The notes: generated by a model not told the origin, from the letters alone. A stretch of 64,000 bases of DNA from Paenibacillus pabuli (GCF_023101145.1 NZ_CP073714.1:1116001-1180000), one strand, 5' to 3'. Positions 1-8,824 are shown, counted from the stretch's first letter. Program-made: numbers and translations.

Positions 1-1443
1 AAGGCCGCTAATGGAAGTGGAATTCGAAAGATTGCGGTTAACCGCTACGACGGCAACATTGTTGCCAAATTTACGTTCATACACATACACATCATCGTTA
101 ATCCAGCGCTGCTGGGTAGTTCCGTAAGCGATAGCTGGATTGGTTTTGCGTAATGGTGCCAGTTTGCTGATGACGTTAAAGGCGGTCGTTGTTTTGGAGA
201 AAGAAGGCATTTTGGCACGATTGTCCGGGTCGCCGTTACCTGTCATATACTGCTCAGTGCCATAATAGATGGCCGGTACGCCCCGTGAAGTAAGAGTAAA
301 TGCAAGAGCTTGTTCCAACCGACGGTTGTTAACGGCACTTGTTTTGAATCGATCCATGTCATGGTTGTCAATGAAAGTCACCTGGTCACTCACATGGGCA
401 TAATCAGCGGCAGTGCTGGTGATCATGGAATCCAGGGCAACCATCGTGGATGTGTTATCACGGAACACATTACGTACTGCATTGTTGAAACGGAAGTCGA
501 GCAGGCTCATGCCGGATTGGTTGGCAAAGTTGGTGTTGTCCGCGTCCGAAGCCGAAGAACCCAGGAACCATTCACCGAAGGTGAATACCGGTTTGTGGCT
601 GTAGATGGAAGACATCCAGTTTTTTTGCCAGCCCAGTGGCATATGCTTGACTGCATCCACACGAATTCCGTCAATGCCCATATCGAGCCAGAGCTTGATG
701 GCATCCTTGAAGTAGGTGTCAATGGTGCTGTTATTGTGATTCAGGTCAGCGAGATCATAGAGGTTTTTGTAGATGCCGTTCTCCAGCGTGGAGAAGTCGG
801 AGCCGCCATTGTGGTGGAAGTATTTGTTTGTGTCGTTGGTGTATCCGCCGACGAGTGTGCCATTATCGTATAACTTTCCATTCTCTGCAAACGAGGTGTC
901 GGTTTCCATGGCAGGAGAGGTATGGTTGGGAGCAAAATCAATGATGACTTTGATGCCCTTGGCATGGGCAGTATCGATCAGGTTCTGAAAATCAGCCATC
1001 GTACCGAAAGCCGGATTGGTCTTCTTGAAGTCACGTGCCCAGTATCCGTGATAGGCCGTGTTGTTGACACCGGAGTAGTTGATCAGCGAGTATATGTTCT
1101 CGACAGGCTGGGATATCCAGAGTGCCGTAATGCCCAGATCAGTAAAATAGTTGTCATTGATCTTATTGATTAATCCTTGCCAGTCGCCGCCGCAATAGAG
1201 CTTCAGGTTGGTACAGGAGGAATCAGAGGCCCCCCCGGTAGGATTATTCGAGGGATTGCCATCCAGGAATCGGTCGGTAAACACCTGATAAATGACATCG
1301 GTGCTGAAATTCTGTTTGTTGGTTACAGCTGTATCCGCATCTGCAAAAACGGAAGCCGATGGCAAAAACGGCAGTGCACTTCCGGCCAGCAAGCTGAGGG
1401 TCAGCGTTGTACTGAGCATAATTCGCTTGGTCCAATTAAACAT
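1..1443 (-). CDS. cgt: Cyclomaltodextrin glucanotransferase (CGTase), 3' end outside window
   Basis: Secreted GH13 enzyme that converts starch to cyclodextrins. The frame is open from an ATG at 1443 to the window edge (481 codons). RBS-like AAGGGTGG precedes the ATG. A signal peptide of about 32 residues ends at PSAFA. The four GH13 regions are present: DFAPNH (D169), GIRVDAVKH (nucleophile D263), GEWFLG (acid/base E291) and DNHD (D362). The spacings of 28 and 71 residues between catalytic residues are those of CGTases, and [12 protein letters not shown] carries the central aromatic residue typical of the family. The visible end, [15 protein letters not shown], lies in domain C; domains D and E (IPT, CBM20) would lie outside. 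Expression is probably catabolite controlled (cre-like site at 1721). Confidence 0.93.
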   Translation of the reverse strand, partial: MFNWTKRIMLSTTLTLSLLAGSALPFLPSASVFADADTAVTNKQNFSTDVIYQVFTDRFLDGNPSNNPTGGASDSSCTNLKLYCGGDWQGLINKINDNYFTDLGITALWISQPVENIYSLINYSGVNNTAYHGYWARDFKKTNPAFGTMADFQNLIDTAHAKGIKVIIDFAPNHTSPAMETDTSFAENGKLYDNGTLVGGYTNDTNKYFHHNGGSDFSTLENGIYKNLYDLADLNHNNSTIDTYFKDAIKLWLDMGIDGIRVDAVKHMPLGWQKNWMSSIYSHKPVFTFGEWFLGSSASDADNTNFANQSGMSLLDFRFNNAVRNVFRDNTSTMVALDSMITSTAADYAHVSDQVTFIDNHDMDRFKTSAVNNRRLEQALAFTLTSRGVPAIYYGTEQYMTGNGDPDNRAKMPSFSKTTTAFNVISKLAPLRKTNPAIAYGTTQQRWINDDVYVYERKFGNNVAVVAVNRNLSNSTSISGL

Positions 1444-1464
1444 GGTAATCCACCCTTCGTGTAT

Positions 1465-1696
1465 TATATAAATTGAACTAAAGAATATTTACACTTACCA
1501 CTCCGATGACAGAACAACCTTCCGACCGCTGTTATCCCCAGATTTTTTTGAATCCCTCTTCAAAGGGAAAAATCCGGGGATAAAGGCGAAGCGTATGCTT
1601 CCGATGCAGCTTTCCTTCAGAAAGCTTGTAGCTCCACTTCTTCAGGTTATTTCTGTCCTCTCCGTCCTTGTGTAAATGTTTAGTTCGATTTATATA
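1465..1696. mobile_element. MITE-like inverted-repeat element in the CGTase leader
   Basis: The ends are imperfect inverted repeats of about 28 bp. Left end 1465-1494 reads TATATAAATTGAACTAAA, then a few bases, then ATTTACAC. Right end 1670-1696 is its reverse complement with one substitution and a small gap. The 232-bp body has no credible ORF and contains an internal long hairpin (1532-1583). Both ends are TATA, compatible with TA-target insertion. It lies only 21 bp before the CGTase start codon, between the cre-like site and the RBS. It could also be a leader RNA; I cannot test copy number here. Confidence 0.5.
1532..1583 (-). other. Long imperfect hairpin inside the MITE-like element
   Basis: TTATCCCC at 1532-1539 pairs with GGGGATAA at 1576-1583. 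GATTTTT and AAAATC arms lie inside, with a TCCCT/AGGGA top helix. In the CGTase transcript this would form in the 5' leader about 90 nt before the start codon and could affect expression or RNA stability. Confidence 0.4.
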
Positions 1697-1720
1697 GATT
1701 TGTAATCTCTTTCTTGATTA

Positions 1721-1734
1721 GAAAAGCGCTTTCA
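1721..1734 (-). promoter_or_regulatory. cre-like site upstream of CGTase
   Basis: The minus-strand sequence TGAAAGCGCTTTTC matches 12 of 14 positions of the Bacillus cre consensus TGNAARCGNWWWCA. It lies about 280 bp before the CGTase start, on the far side of the inverted-repeat element. CcpA repression of a starch-degrading exoenzyme would be expected. Confidence 0.5.
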
Positions 1735-1785
1735 AATCAGGCGTTGACAGGTTTTCTTAACGATATCCCCTCCTTATGAATGCCA

Positions 1786-1823
1786 ACAACCCCGGCACCT
1801 CCTGCTGGAGTTACCGGGGTTGT
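1786..1823. other. Hairpin ACAACCCCGG/CCGGGGTTGT
   Basis: A 10-bp perfect stem with an inner CTCC/GGAG helix. No T-run follows on either strand, so it is not a convincing terminator. It lies between two divergent genes, where no terminator is needed. The rest of 1444-2153 beyond the listed items shows no gene. Confidence 0.5.
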
Positions 1824-2026
1824 CCTAAACCGAATGGGTTTAAAAGCATGGCCCTCTAGTTATGATCACAAGGTTATGATAATTAAATAATGGTTGGGTT
1901 GTCAATAATTTTTTCCTGAGCATTTTTTTTCTATTTCTATATTTACAAACAAGCCTCAACGGATTTAAACTATTCGCAGACCCACCAATATAAGGGCTAT
2001 GCATTTTAGAACATTTCGGTGTTTTA

Positions 2027-2060
2027 AAACAACCCCGTCTCTTCAGAGACGGGGTTGTTT
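2027..2060 (+). terminator. Perfect 15-bp hairpin with T tract in the leader of the esterase operon
   Basis: AAACAACCCCGTCTC (2027-2041) pairs perfectly with 2046-2060 around a TTCA loop. The right arm ends in TTGTTT, and the left flank gives a T tract on the other strand. It looks like a bidirectional terminator but no gene ends here. It may be an attenuator of the downstream operon or a relic of a lost gene. Confidence 0.5.
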
Positions 2061-2153
2061 GTCGATGTAGCCGAGGGAAGAACGAAGCGGGAAGAACAAG
2101 AACACTTCGCTGGTGTAAAACGGAAGTCTATAGGAGAGGCGGTTGATGGCTCA

Positions 2154-3527
2154 GTGAACACTCATTCTGTTATCGAGTGTGTGGAAGGTTTCAAAGCATC
2201 CAGGCTGGACAACACGAGAAAGATTTTCGTCTATTTGCCACCAGGCTATAAGGAGCATGTGGATCATCGTTATCCGGTGTTGTACATGCATGCGGGACAG
2301 AGGGCCTTCGGCTCTTCGACTGCTGGAAATGAAACATGGAATGTGGATCAGGCGGCAGACCAACTGATTGCTCAAGGCCTGATGGATGGGTTGATCATTG
2401 TCGGCATTGCCCATGTGCGTCCGGTTACACACAATGAGTTCTATCATTTCATTGCGCCTGCAAGAGAAGCAATAAGTGTTGGGTGCTCAGGCCTGGATTA
2501 TGAACACTTTATCATTCATGAACTGAAACCGTTCATCGATGAGCATTACCGCACACTTCCGGACAAGGATAATACGGGACTGCTTGGTTCTTCCGCAGCG
2601 GCACTCAGCACCTTTCATATAGGAACACGTCACTCTGATATTTTTGGAAAACTGATCATGCTCTCTCCCTTCTTCGTGGACGTGCAGCTGGATGAAACGT
2701 CGGAGAGCAGGCTGCAGGAGGAGAACATGTACCTCATGCCTGAGGGCAATGCTCCGATTCAAATGTGGATGGATATTGGGGACGCAGAAGGATTGTTTCT
2801 GCCTTCCCAGGTAAGGGATGTGGTTCATCAGATGCTCGAACTGGGATACAAGCCTGGCAAGGATATCGCATTTCTGGAACAGCCGGATGCAGGTCATCAG
2901 GAAGCGGATTGGGGAGAGCGGGTTCATCTTCCGCTACTGTACATGTTTGGCCGAATCGGCAATCCAGCTTCTCTGGAGTTGATGGGAAGGGACGTTATCG
3001 GATTGAAGGGTGGACAGCATGGTCACATCAATGCGCTGCTTCATCATGACAGCGGGTTCACCATGAGTGTACTTGAAGGGGAGTACAGGTCCGATCATCC
3101 TGATGTTCTTGAGGTTCGACCCAATGGGGACCTGGTTCCTCTCAAGACGGGAAATGCAGTGGTTACCCTGACCGTGGGAGCGCTGTCCGCATCACGTAGG
3201 TACACGGTTGTGGAACAATTATCGGGTCATGTGACAGTCTGTATCAGTGCAGAGGCACCTTTTCAAGACATGTATGATGATTCGATCTACAGTGGCATGG
3301 GCATGAAGCTTCTGCATGTTGGGGGCGGCCGTTATGAGGGCTGCTTCGAGGTTCCGCGTGACAGCGGATTTCGGTTCAGGTTCACGCGAGGCTTTCGGCA
3401 ATTCGAGACGGATGCCGATGGCAAAGCGCTGCCCAATCGGGTGTTCCGTGCCCATGATAATCTGTCTCTTCATTACAAAATTCAGTCTTGGGGCAGCACG
3501 GCTGCCAAAGCCGGGAACAGGAGGTAG
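2154..3527 (+). CDS. Fes-like alpha/beta-hydrolase esterase with Ig-like and starch-binding-like C-terminal domains
   Basis: 457 aa from GTG 2154 (GGAGAGG 14 nt upstream); the frame is open back to TTG 2055, so the start is uncertain. Residues 1-265 resemble the putative esterase family (PF00756, enterochelin-esterase-like). The triad can be read as S147 in GSSAA, D210 in IGDAEG and H248 in AGHQEADW; the last Gly of GxSxG is Ala. After the hydrolase come an Ig/Big-like segment (about 285-355) and a beta-rich carbohydrate-binding-like segment (about 360-450) ending RFTRGFRQFETDADG. There is no signal peptide. The stop lies 2 nt before the next start, so it is the first gene of a three-gene operon. 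The substrate is unknown; hydrolytic release of the operon's acylated product is an inference. Confidence 0.75.
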   Translation: MNTHSVIECVEGFKASRLDNTRKIFVYLPPGYKEHVDHRYPVLYMHAGQRAFGSSTAGNETWNVDQAADQLIAQGLMDGLIIVGIAHVRPVTHNEFYHFIAPAREAISVGCSGLDYEHFIIHELKPFIDEHYRTLPDKDNTGLLGSSAAALSTFHIGTRHSDIFGKLIMLSPFFVDVQLDETSESRLQEENMYLMPEGNAPIQMWMDIGDAEGLFLPSQVRDVVHQMLELGYKPGKDIAFLEQPDAGHQEADWGERVHLPLLYMFGRIGNPASLELMGRDVIGLKGGQHGHINALLHHDSGFTMSVLEGEYRSDHPDVLEVRPNGDLVPLKTGNAVVTLTVGALSASRRYTVVEQLSGHVTVCISAEAPFQDMYDDSIYSGMGMKLLHVGGGRYEGCFEVPRDSGFRFRFTRGFRQFETDADGKALPNRVFRAHDNLSLHYKIQSWGSTAAKAGNRR

Positions 3528-3529
3528 CT

Positions 3530-4951
3530 ATGATTATTCATTCGTTTCAGCCCACATTGGATATTCCATATTATTATCCGTGTAATTTTCCCTTGATTCA
3601 CGAAGTCCTTCAGCGTCAGGGCTCGATAAGCAGTCTGGGCCTGTTGGCTTCCAGCCGCTTGTATAGCCTGCCATCCTGTTCGGATCGTGGCCTGATTAAG
3701 CCTTACTTTCATAAGCTGGATTATGAGGAGCCGATGTGGGAAGTGTTTGGAGAACGGGAGTTTGACAGCTTCGAACAAGGAAAGGCATATATGCGGGAGC
3801 GACTTGAAAATGAGGACCTTTTGATCGTCACTGGCACCAGTTATTGCTTGCCTTATGGGGAGGATTATCGGAATCCGGAGTATATTCATAAACTTGTTAA
3901 ACAAGGCTCGCGCCTTCATCTGGTGGATCATTGGCTGGCTGTGTACGGGATGGATGAGAAGCAGTTCTATGTCTATGATCCTGTTCCCTCCAAATACATG
4001 GGAGCTGTATCATCTGCTGATTTCCAGGAGTTCTGGAAAGGAAACAAAAATATATCCGAGCTCGAAGTAGCCCGGCGAAAAGAAACATTACGGACCTATG
4101 GCACGATGCAGATCCGTGCTGTCGATACACTCGACTCGGCAGGTTATCGGAACATGCTGCGCTCTGCGCTGGCGACGCAAGCTCGTGAATTCATCATGGG
4201 CAGAACAGTCTGGCAGGGCAATCGTAGTTATTATTTTGGACATGCGGTGACTTCACAATTGTTACAAAGACTGCACCCGGACGCCGAGTCGGATCGGGAA
4301 CAGGAGAAAGCCATCTCCGCGTTCCTATTCGACATGCGCTGGAGCCGTTACTTTTTCCGTGATTTGCTGGAGGAGGCTGCCAAATGGCTTGATTCTCCCC
4401 ATGATCAATATGTTGCGGAATTCAGTGCAATGATAGCCCGTTGGGAACAGGCACACAAGCTGCTGCAGATCGCCAGAATGAAACGAAGCCCGGAATGGCG
4501 GGAGCAGTTAACGGATATTATCGAACAATTGGCGGCCGACGAATTACGCTGGTATGAAGCGCTGATGACGACACATCAGCATGCTGATCGCTTCAGACAG
4601 ACCGCATCGACTGTGGATGGGGAGAATCCCGCGCCCTCATATCGGGAAGTCATCGAGCGAATTGTGCTGGATAGCTGCGATGAGCTTCATCGGTACCATA
4701 ACGCACCCATTCCTCTGGAACATGGTTTGCAGGCGTCCCTATATGGAGGTCGGGGAAGACTGGATTCTCTTGAACTGGTTACTTTACTTGCGGTTGTCGA
4801 GCAAAGTGTTGAAGATACGTTCGGTGTAGGGGTAGCCCTCACGGAAATGGCCGCTGCTTCCATGCCGGAAAGTCCTTACCGAACGGTGGAATCGCTGGTT
4901 GATTATTTGGAGGCACAATTGAAACATCGCCCAAAGGGTGATGCGGGATGA
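3530..4951 (+). CDS. BtrH-like acyltransferase/cysteine-hydrolase domain fused to an acyl carrier domain
   Basis: 473 aa; AGGAGG lies 6 nt before ATG 3530. The N-terminal part (1-190) resembles BtrH_N (PF14399), a papain-like fold used in butirosin biosynthesis to move an acyl group from a carrier protein to an aminoglycoside. A plausible C18 (YYPCNFPL), H134 (LVDHWLAVYG) and D150 (YVYDP) triad is visible. Residues 195-390 are helical with no match I recognise. Residues 395-465 look like an acyl carrier domain: GRLDSLELV with candidate phosphopantetheine Ser413, followed by an LVDYLEAQL helix. The next gene starts inside this stop codon (ATGA). A fused carrier plus transferase fed by an adjacent ligase suggests thiotemplate acyl or aminoacyl transfer to an unknown acceptor. 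Confidence 0.7.
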   Translation: MIIHSFQPTLDIPYYYPCNFPLIHEVLQRQGSISSLGLLASSRLYSLPSCSDRGLIKPYFHKLDYEEPMWEVFGEREFDSFEQGKAYMRERLENEDLLIVTGTSYCLPYGEDYRNPEYIHKLVKQGSRLHLVDHWLAVYGMDEKQFYVYDPVPSKYMGAVSSADFQEFWKGNKNISELEVARRKETLRTYGTMQIRAVDTLDSAGYRNMLRSALATQAREFIMGRTVWQGNRSYYFGHAVTSQLLQRLHPDAESDREQEKAISAFLFDMRWSRYFFRDLLEEAAKWLDSPHDQYVAEFSAMIARWEQAHKLLQIARMKRSPEWREQLTDIIEQLAADELRWYEALMTTHQHADRFRQTASTVDGENPAPSYREVIERIVLDSCDELHRYHNAPIPLEHGLQASLYGGRGRLDSLELVTLLAVVEQSVEDTFGVGVALTEMAAASMPESPYRTVESLVDYLEAQLKHRPKGDAG

Positions 4952-6360
4952 ATATCCATTTTCTTCTGGAACGGTTCGCTGTGTATGAGGATCGCCCTGC
5001 ATTTATTTGGAGGGACGAGCAGTATAGTTATAGTTGGTTATTGGAACAGGTGAACACCCTTAGCCAGTGGATCTCGAGAGAAGGGCTTGACGGGAAGATC
5101 GTTGTGCTTGAAGAAAATTATTCTCCTTATGCGGCAGCGGCATTGATTGCTCTTCTGGAACGAAATTGTATTGTGATTCCGCTGGATCGACACTTGGTTG
5201 AGGCCAAACGGAATGAGTATACAACGCTCGCTCAGGCAGAGTGGTGCATGAGTGTTGGGGAAGGGGAAGCGATGGCCAGACCCTGTTCCGTACAAGGCAG
5301 TCGATCCCCGATATTGGCAGGACTGATTCTGGAAAAGAAAGCAGGTCTGGTGATCTTCTCATCCGGATCGACAGGACGAAGCAAAGCTGCTGTTCACAGC
5401 GGGGATAGACTGTTGGATGGGTTCAGGCGGCAAGTCCGGCCGCTCTGTACGATCCCTTTCATGATGTTTGACCATATTGGTGGCTTAAACACAATGCTGC
5501 AGTCCCTCTCCAGCGGCGGCTGTTTATGTGTCATACCGGATCGCTCGCCCCTGGAAGTATGCAAAACCATTGAAAAGCACCGTGTTCAGGCATTGCCAGT
5601 CTCACCAACGTTTATGAACCTACTGCTCCTTAGCGGAGTCTATCAGGAGTTCGATCTATCCAGTCTCGAAGTGGTTTCCTATGGATCTGAGGTTATGCCA
5701 GAGACGCTGCTTGCAGCATGGAATCGTCAGTTTCCGCATGTACGTACAGTGCAAGCTTACGGCATGTCGGAGCTTGGCATTCTGCCGACACGTTCCAAAG
5801 ATTCGGGTTCCTTGCTATTCACGGTTCGGGACGGGGAAGTCCAATATCGGATTGTAGACGGCTTGCTTGAGATCCAGACGCAAACAGCCATGATCGGATA
5901 TCTGAATGCACCATCTCCATTCACGGAAGATGGCTGGCTCCAGACCGGGGATGAAGCGGAGATGGAAGATGGTTACATTCGTATCCTGGGCCGTCGCTCC
6001 GAAATCATTAATGTAGGTGGGCGTAAGGTATATCCCGCGGAAGTGGAAAGTGTCCTGGAGCAAATGAAAGTCATTGAGACGGCTGTAGTGACCGGGGAAC
6101 CGAGTGGAATTACGGGGGAGATGGTCAAGGCCACGGTCAGACTTACAGGGCAGCAATCTCTTGCGGAGCTGCGCAGACAGATTTGGGACTTTTGCCAAGA
6201 CAAGCTGCCTCCATACAAAATTCCACAAAAAATCGTTGTTACTCACGAAGCTTTAACAAGTCCAAGAATGAAAAAAATAAGATATTCCGGTCCAACTTTC
6301 GATGTTCAGAATGAGGTTGCGGCAAGCATGGAGGATTTGGAAGGAACGACAGATGAATGA
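4948..6360 (+). CDS. AMP-dependent acyl/aminoacyl ligase (stand-alone adenylation enzyme)
   Basis: 470 aa, ANL superfamily. The P-loop SSGSTGRSK (138-146), YGMSELG (A5), QTGDE with D335, GRRSEIINVGGRKVYPAEVE (hinge, A8) and PRMKKIR (439-445, A10-like lysine region) are present. At 470 aa it is shorter than most acyl-CoA synthetases and has no C or carrier domain of its own. It overlaps the preceding carrier-domain gene by 4 nt, which implies translational coupling and that it charges that carrier. The N-terminal 130 residues are compact, as in stand-alone loaders. Substrate choice cannot be read with confidence. Confidence 0.85.
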   Translation: MNIHFLLERFAVYEDRPAFIWRDEQYSYSWLLEQVNTLSQWISREGLDGKIVVLEENYSPYAAAALIALLERNCIVIPLDRHLVEAKRNEYTTLAQAEWCMSVGEGEAMARPCSVQGSRSPILAGLILEKKAGLVIFSSGSTGRSKAAVHSGDRLLDGFRRQVRPLCTIPFMMFDHIGGLNTMLQSLSSGGCLCVIPDRSPLEVCKTIEKHRVQALPVSPTFMNLLLLSGVYQEFDLSSLEVVSYGSEVMPETLLAAWNRQFPHVRTVQAYGMSELGILPTRSKDSGSLLFTVRDGEVQYRIVDGLLEIQTQTAMIGYLNAPSPFTEDGWLQTGDEAEMEDGYIRILGRRSEIINVGGRKVYPAEVESVLEQMKVIETAVVTGEPSGITGEMVKATVRLTGQQSLAELRRQIWDFCQDKLPPYKIPQKIVVTHEALTSPRMKKIRYSGPTFDVQNEVAASMEDLEGTTDE

Positions 6361-6431
6361 GCGTATAAAAGTAAAAACAATGAAGTGATTCAGTGCCAGG
6401 CAGGGTGTGACATATGGAGTGGTAAATTGAA

Positions 6432-6479
6432 AGGGTTGTCCTAAAAAAGTCATGTATATGACTTTTTTAGGACAACCCT
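6432..6479 (+). terminator. 22-bp perfect hairpin ending the esterase/ligase operon
   Basis: AGGGTTGTCCTAAAAAAG...(6432-6453) pairs perfectly with 6458-6479 around GTAT. The inner AAGTCAT/ATGACTT stem followed by TTTTTT forms an intrinsic terminator, and the outer arm mirrors it. It is effectively bidirectional. Confidence 0.8.
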
Positions 6480-6738
6480 CGTTTATGTTGCTCTAAGGAA
6501 CCTGGCACACGTTATTCGCTCCCATTTGCACCATTCTGAGTTTTAACGAATCACAGAGGTCTTATTTCGTTGGTGTATTCGATTTTCCGGGCTTTTATAA
6601 CGGTTTGCGACGGAATAACGATACTGAGGTTCTTTAGAAATTTCATTACTTGATTTACCACCTATTAAGATGCTCCAGGTTCGTTAGCGCTGGGACAGAG
6701 GGTGGTCGGCTAATCAAAAACAATTGGAGTTTTTGAAG

Positions 6739-6773
6739 GAAAAACGAAAAACGAAAAACGAAAACCGAAAAAC
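6739..6773. repeat. Five tandem GAAAAAC heptamers
   Basis: Three perfect GAAAAAC units, one GAAAACC and one more GAAAAAC. They lie in the gene-free stretch 6480-7054, immediately downstream (minus strand) of the neopullulanase terminator. Apart from this and the flanking hairpins I see no gene in that stretch. Confidence 0.7.
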
Positions 6774-6781
6774 TTAAAAAC

Positions 6782-6824
6782 GCACAAGGGGCGAAGCCTA
6801 CAACCTCAACTTCGCTCCTTGTGC
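6782..6824 (-). terminator. Terminator for the neopullulanase gene
   Basis: GCACAAGG-GCGAAG arms (6782-6796 with 6810-6824) form a 15-bp stem with one mismatch. On the minus strand it is followed by GTTTTTAAGTTTTT. Confidence 0.75.
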
Positions 6825-7054
6825 ATATATCGGTTTTATTATTCTTCATCGTTCTTCATGCATTTGCATGTGTAGGGACTTTTGAGACAGTCCCTTGATC
6901 CCATTCAGAGTTAAACATATCTATATGAGAGCATGTTGTTACGATCAGGAGCGCGTCTATCATTCGGACAAGATATAGATCAGATGCTTCTATACGCCAT
7001 CTATACGAATTCTGCACGTCGATATGTTGTATCGAGAGCGAGTGAACACGTATG

Positions 7055-8824
7055 TTATGCTTTCACGTGTGATTTGACATCCAGCTGCAACAGGGAGAAA
7101 CCGTACGCTTCCAAGTCCAGCTGCAACTTGTTCTGCTGAGTTTCCCGGGCTGTGGCTGAGAATACATTAAGCCAAGTCCCCTGGTGTAGTGGCAACTCTA
7201 TACTGCGTGGTTCTTCGCTTGCATTCAGAACGAGCACGAATTGTTCCCCGCTCTCCTGATCCTTCCGTCCAATGGCAATGCACGGATCTCCGGCTTCAGC
7301 ATGAAGCATCGTGATGTCCGCACCGCGCAATGCAGCGTGTTGTTTGCGCAGGGCAATGGTTTGGGTGAAGAAGTCGAGCAGATCCTTGTTCTGTTTCTGT
7401 TCGTCCCACTCCATACATTTGCGGCAACCTGGATCATAGCCTCCGTCAAGCCCTACTTCATCACCATAGTAAATACAAGGAGCGCCTGGGTACGTAAGCA
7501 GCAGCAGGACAGCCAGCTTCATTTTGCGTACATCTCCTTCACATAGGGTGAGGAGTCGCGGCGTGTCATGACTGCCGAGCAAGTTGAAAGCTGCCTCCGT
7601 TACAGGCTGTGAATAAGCAGCGAGCAGTTTGCCAATCTCGTTGGCGAATCCGAGGCCATCCAGCTTGCCGAGCACGGCATAGTCCATGACTGAATTCGTG
7701 AACGGATAATTCATAACCGCGTCAAATTGGTCCCCCTGCAGCCACATGATGGAATCATGCCAGATTTCGCCGAGCAGATACGCATCCGGATTAAGCGATT
7801 TGACTGTTTGCCGGAATTCACGCCAGAATTGATGGTCAACTTCATTAGCGACATCGAGCCTCCAACCGTCAATACCCATATCCTGAATCCAGTAGCGGGC
7901 GACCTCCAGCAAATATTCTTTGACCTCAGGATGCTCCGTGTTCAGTTTGGGCATAAGGGGTTCAAAGGCAAACGTATCGTAAGTGGGGATGCCATCCTCA
8001 ATACGCGCCGGCCATTCTCTGACATGGAACCAGTCCGCATAACGGGAAGCAGCCCCCTTTTCAAGCACATCCGCAAATGGAAGAAACTCTCTCCCGGAGT
8101 GGTTGAACACCGCATCCAGAACAACCCGTATGCCACGTGCGTGGCATGCATCCACGAGCTCCTTCAATTTCTCATTGGTGCCAAAGTGGGGATCGACCCT
8201 CATATAATCTGCGGTATTGTACTTATGGTTGGTTGTAGCCTGGAACACCGGGCAGAAATAAATGGCGTTAATGCCAAGCGCGCTCAGATGGTCGAGATGG
8301 TCCAGAACCCCTTGCAAATCACCCCCGAAAAAATTGAAAGGCGTTGGTTCACCGCCCCAGGGCTCTACGTTCTTCGGACTGATCGACGGATCACCATTGG
8401 CAAAACGTTCAGGGAAGATCTGATAGAACACTGCATCCTTAACCCAAGCTGGTGCTTCAAAGATATCTACCGGATTCATAAATGGAAAATCGAAAAATTC
8501 CAACGGATGATCAGGCAGCGCCTGCTCGAATCCCCGTTCGGACATCCAGACGGATTCCTCTCCCTCAATTAGTTGGAAGCCGTAGCGCAATCTGCGATAG
8601 GGTGGCTGCGCTTCCACTTCCCAATAATCGAACAGGGCGTCACGGGCAAAGATTCGCATGGGAAGGTGAAGAACGGTACGATCCCAGGCATATTTATCGC
8701 CGATAATAGCGATAACCGCATCCAGGTCGCCCCGCTTGGAACGGAGTCTCAGATGCATGGTTGTGCGGTCATACACGTAGGACCAATTCATTTTGGGACG
8801 ATGATAAATGGCTTCGAGTAACAC
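7055..8824 (-). CDS. Neopullulanase / cyclomaltodextrinase-type alpha-glycosidase (GH13_20)
   Basis: 589 aa from GTG 8824 (AAGGAG 8 nt upstream; the frame extends 21 codons further). No signal peptide, so a cytoplasmic enzyme that opens cyclodextrins or cleaves pullulan and maltooligosaccharides. An N-terminal CBM34-like domain (about 1-125) precedes the (beta/alpha)8 barrel. Catalytic regions: LDAVFNH, GWRLDVANE (nucleophile Asp), LGEIWHD (acid/base Glu) and GSHDTPR (Asp). MPKLNTEHPEV is typical of this subfamily. With the CGTase about 5.6 kb away it fits cyclodextrin production outside and hydrolysis inside, although transporter genes are not adjacent. Confidence 0.9.
   Translation of the reverse strand: MLLEAIYHRPKMNWSYVYDRTTMHLRLRSKRGDLDAVIAIIGDKYAWDRTVLHLPMRIFARDALFDYWEVEAQPPYRRLRYGFQLIEGEESVWMSERGFEQALPDHPLEFFDFPFMNPVDIFEAPAWVKDAVFYQIFPERFANGDPSISPKNVEPWGGEPTPFNFFGGDLQGVLDHLDHLSALGINAIYFCPVFQATTNHKYNTADYMRVDPHFGTNEKLKELVDACHARGIRVVLDAVFNHSGREFLPFADVLEKGAASRYADWFHVREWPARIEDGIPTYDTFAFEPLMPKLNTEHPEVKEYLLEVARYWIQDMGIDGWRLDVANEVDHQFWREFRQTVKSLNPDAYLLGEIWHDSIMWLQGDQFDAVMNYPFTNSVMDYAVLGKLDGLGFANEIGKLLAAYSQPVTEAAFNLLGSHDTPRLLTLCEGDVRKMKLAVLLLLTYPGAPCIYYGDEVGLDGGYDPGCRKCMEWDEQKQNKDLLDFFTQTIALRKQHAALRGADITMLHAEAGDPCIAIGRKDQESGEQFVLVLNASEEPRSIELPLHQGTWLNVFSATARETQQNKLQLDLEAYGFSLLQLDVKSHVKA

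Noticed and set aside
310..1476. Plus-strand ORFs over the CGTase gene
   Set aside because: Antisense shadows of the conserved minus-strand GH13 sequence.
6655..6849. 64-aa minus-strand ORF covering the GAAAAAC repeats
   Set aside because: Translates the terminator and repeats; no protein-like features.
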